Source: Pseudomonas sp. ACN8 (GTDB taxonomy: Bacteria; Pseudomonadota; Gammaproteobacteria; Pseudomonadales; Pseudomonadaceae). From it: a stretch of 64,000 nt of DNA. Made by a program: the position numbers and the translations under genes. The notes under the pieces are model-generated. The model searched no databases. It had not been told where the DNA came from and saw nothing but the letters and a program-made list of their open reading frames with translations. Numbering within the stretch: the stretch's first letter is position 1; every line of letters starts with the position of its first letter. The stretch lies in NCBI RefSeq assembly GCF_002303925.1, contig NZ_MRCS01000007.1, forward strand, positions 62,001 to 126,000, given 5' to 3'. Positions 62,634 to 64,000 of this stretch are shown here, piece after piece.

Positions 62634-63392
62634 ATGAACACAGAACCGACATTTTTTCGACGCCTGACCACACCCTACCGCAAACGGCTCGGCGTGCTGG
62701 CGGCTGTTTGCCTGTTCAACGCTGGCAGCCCTGCCCTTGCTGACGCGGTTACCTTGCCTGACATGCTTATCGGCGTCACTCAGGGCTTTCTTGAATTCAC
62801 CGTAGAAGACTATCTGGCGACCAGTCAAACGGAAGGTCGCTACGAGATCCAGGTCAACCCGCTCGATCCGCGCATGCACATGCCCATGTGCGACAAGGAA
62901 TTGACAGCGACGCTCGAGAGTCCCAAGCCGCTGGGACGGGTCACGGTCAAGGTTCGCTGCGAGGGCGCGTCTCCCTGGACCGTCTTCGTACCCGCTCAAG
63001 TCCGCCTGTTTCGCGATGTCGTGACCAGCGCCCGGCCACTACGCCGCGCCGCCATTGTCGAGCCTGGGGATGTGGTCTTGCGCGAGCGCGATATCAGCCT
63101 GATCAGCCAGGGCTACCTGACCTCCCTCGATCAGGCGATCGGGCAACGATTGACCCGACCAATGGTCACCGATCAGGTGATTACCCTGGTGAACATCGAA
63201 CAGGCCGAAGTCATCCGCAAGGGCGATCAGGTGGTGATCACCGCCCGCAGCGGCACCCTCAGCGTGCGCATGCCGGGCGAAGCGCTGTCAAACGGCAGCC
63301 TGAGCGAACAGATCCGGGTGAAAAACCTTAATTCCCAACGAGTTATCAAGGCGCAGGTCATGGCGCCGGGGCAGGTGGAAGTGTCCATGTAA
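62634..63392 (+). CDS. flgA: Flagellar basal-body P-ring formation chaperone FlgA
   Basis: A 252-residue periplasmic chaperone for P-ring (FlgI) assembly. The signal peptide has n-region RRLTTPYRKRLG, core VLAAVCLFNAG and cleavage near PALA-DA. The SAF domain (about 125-190) contains RRAAIVEPGDVVLRERDISL, and the C-terminus has GDQVVITARSGTLSVRMPGEAL. The ATG is almost at the predicted transcription start, so the mRNA may be nearly leaderless. flgM and flgN follow. Confidence 0.93.
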   Translation: MNTEPTFFRRLTTPYRKRLGVLAAVCLFNAGSPALADAVTLPDMLIGVTQGFLEFTVEDYLATSQTEGRYEIQVNPLDPRMHMPMCDKELTATLESPKPLGRVTVKVRCEGASPWTVFVPAQVRLFRDVVTSARPLRRAAIVEPGDVVLRERDISLISQGYLTSLDQAIGQRLTRPMVTDQVITLVNIEQAEVIRKGDQVVITARSGTLSVRMPGEALSNGSLSEQIRVKNLNSQRVIKAQVMAPGQVEVSM

Positions 63393-63496
63393 GGTCCTCT
63401 GTTGATCGGAATGTGGCGCTTGCCGCGGCTGTTCCCTAGACTGTGCTCCATGCAGGGCAAGCGCTGACGCGCGCAAGGTTCATTGATAAATGAGCC

Positions 63497-63523
63497 TAAA
63501 GTTTTCCAGGGAATGGCCGAAAC
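63497..63523 (+). promoter_or_regulatory. Sigma-28 (FliA) promoter of flgMN
   Basis: -35 TAAAGTTT (63497-63504, perfect), 11-bp spacer, -10 GCCGAAAC (63516-63523, six of eight matches to GCCGATAA). Confidence 0.85.
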
Positions 63524-63559
63524 CATGGCAAGCGTCCAAATTCCCAGAGGTTTTTTATC

Positions 63560-63886
63560 ATGGTCATCGATTTCAGCCGTTTGAACAGCTCCTCGTCCCT
63601 GACGGGCAGTACACGTACCAGCGCCAGCAAGGAAAGCGCCGAGGCCGGCAAATCCGCGCCGCTGGAGTCCGCGGCCGAACAGGCCGGTACCGTCAAAAGC
63701 GGGGAATCGGTACATCTCAGCAATGAGGCTCAACAGTTGCAGAAGGTCACTGACAAGCTGCGCGATCAGCCTGCCGTCGACAACGCCCGCGTGGCCGAGT
63801 TGAAAGCAGCGATTGCCGATGGCAGCTATAAAGTCGACAGCAACCGTGTAGCCAGCAAACTGCTCAACTTCGAAGCCCAGCGCTAG
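63560..63886 (+). CDS. flgM: Anti-sigma-28 factor FlgM
   Basis: A 108-residue protein that holds FliA until the hook is complete and is then exported. The N-terminal half is Ser/Thr/Ala-rich and likely disordered. The C-terminal sigma-binding region contains [13 protein letters not shown] and [29 protein letters not shown]. Its own FliA promoter gives the usual feedback loop. The start is an ATG behind GAGG. Confidence 0.95.
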   Translation: MVIDFSRLNSSSSLTGSTRTSASKESAEAGKSAPLESAAEQAGTVKSGESVHLSNEAQQLQKVTDKLRDQPAVDNARVAELKAAIADGSYKVDSNRVASKLLNFEAQR

Positions 63887-63934
63887 GCCACCGCCGGCGC
63901 CAGGCTTTTGGACGCTTAAAACCCAAGGCCAGCC

Positions 63935-64000
63935 ATGCACGACACAAATTTACTGCAACTGATCACCGACGACTTTGCTCCAGCGCAACACTTGCTGGAA
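63935..64000 (+). CDS. flgN: Flagellar chaperone FlgN (5' fragment, cut by the window end)
   Basis: The first 22 codons (MHDTNLLQLITDDFAPAQHL and two more) are visible, 48 bp after flgM. Position and the amphipathic start match Pseudomonas FlgN, the export chaperone of FlgK and FlgL. The rest lies outside the window. Confidence 0.8.
   Translation, partial: MHDTNLLQLITDDFAPAQHLLE

Overview
The window reads as chromosomal DNA of a fluorescent Pseudomonas, most likely of the P. fluorescens group. The grounds are high GC with strong third-position GC bias, an oprH-phoP-phoQ operon, a fabA-fabB pair, a 917-residue GacS, an NrdA with two ATP-cones, and many copies of the short palindromic REP element (core GGGAGCGAGCCTGCTCGCGA) between genes. 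I see no rRNA, tRNA, insertion sequence, prophage or CRISPR array. Almost every gene is intact and of normal family length.

Layout. 0-7 kb: a MocR-type regulator, a divergent SDR / medium-chain reductase pair, pyrF, an unassigned OmpR-type two-component pair and an AI-2E family permease. 8-15.5 kb (minus strand): a lipid-flavoured run (acyl-CoA synthetase, thioesterase, two alpha/beta hydrolases, GST, DUF4892 protein) and the gpsA-DUF4389-sixA operon. 15.6-22.7 kb (plus): a tightly packed TonB-dependent receptor / periplasmic binding protein / hybrid kinase cluster, then fabA-fabB. 23-30.6 kb: a 62-residue protein, a lower-GC nitrilase-like orphan, then cysM-rlmD-relA-mazG-DUF2058. 30.7-37.8 kb: a PirRS-like pair with a Fur-like site, gacS, ldhA and two small genes. 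37.9-47 kb: a TlpA-like lipoprotein, arsC-wrbA-DUF2069, a Tag-like glycosylase, ttcA, a Yip1 protein, sprT, a CaiB/BaiF CoA-transferase, dctA and an AraC regulator. 47-57 kb: phoQ-phoP-oprH, a phosphopantetheinyl transferase, an RstAB-like pair and nrdA. 57-64 kb: flagellar and chemotaxis genes flgEDCB, cheR, cheV, flgA, flgM and the first 22 codons of flgN.

Signalling dominates: six histidine kinases (one hybrid without Hpt, one tripartite GacS), four OmpR-type response regulators and CheV. GacS lies about 12 kb from a hybrid kinase whose position next to fabA suggests PA1611, a kinase that feeds the same RsmY/RsmZ network in P. aeruginosa.

Several promoters can be read directly. Sigma-54 sites (GG-N10-GC) lie before flgB, flgA and dctA, the last with two identical-arm palindromes upstream. 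A sigma-28 promoter lies before flgM. Four 11-bp-phased TTCAG repeats (PhoP box) lie before oprH. A phased pair of NrdR-like boxes and DnaA boxes lies before nrdA. A Fur-like site overlaps the -10 of the PirRS-like operon.

The best candidates for something undescribed are the receptor/binding-protein/hybrid-kinase cluster (15.6-20.7 kb), the lower-GC nitrilase-fold orphan (23.3-24.3 kb), and the GGATGCA repeats in the gacS leader.
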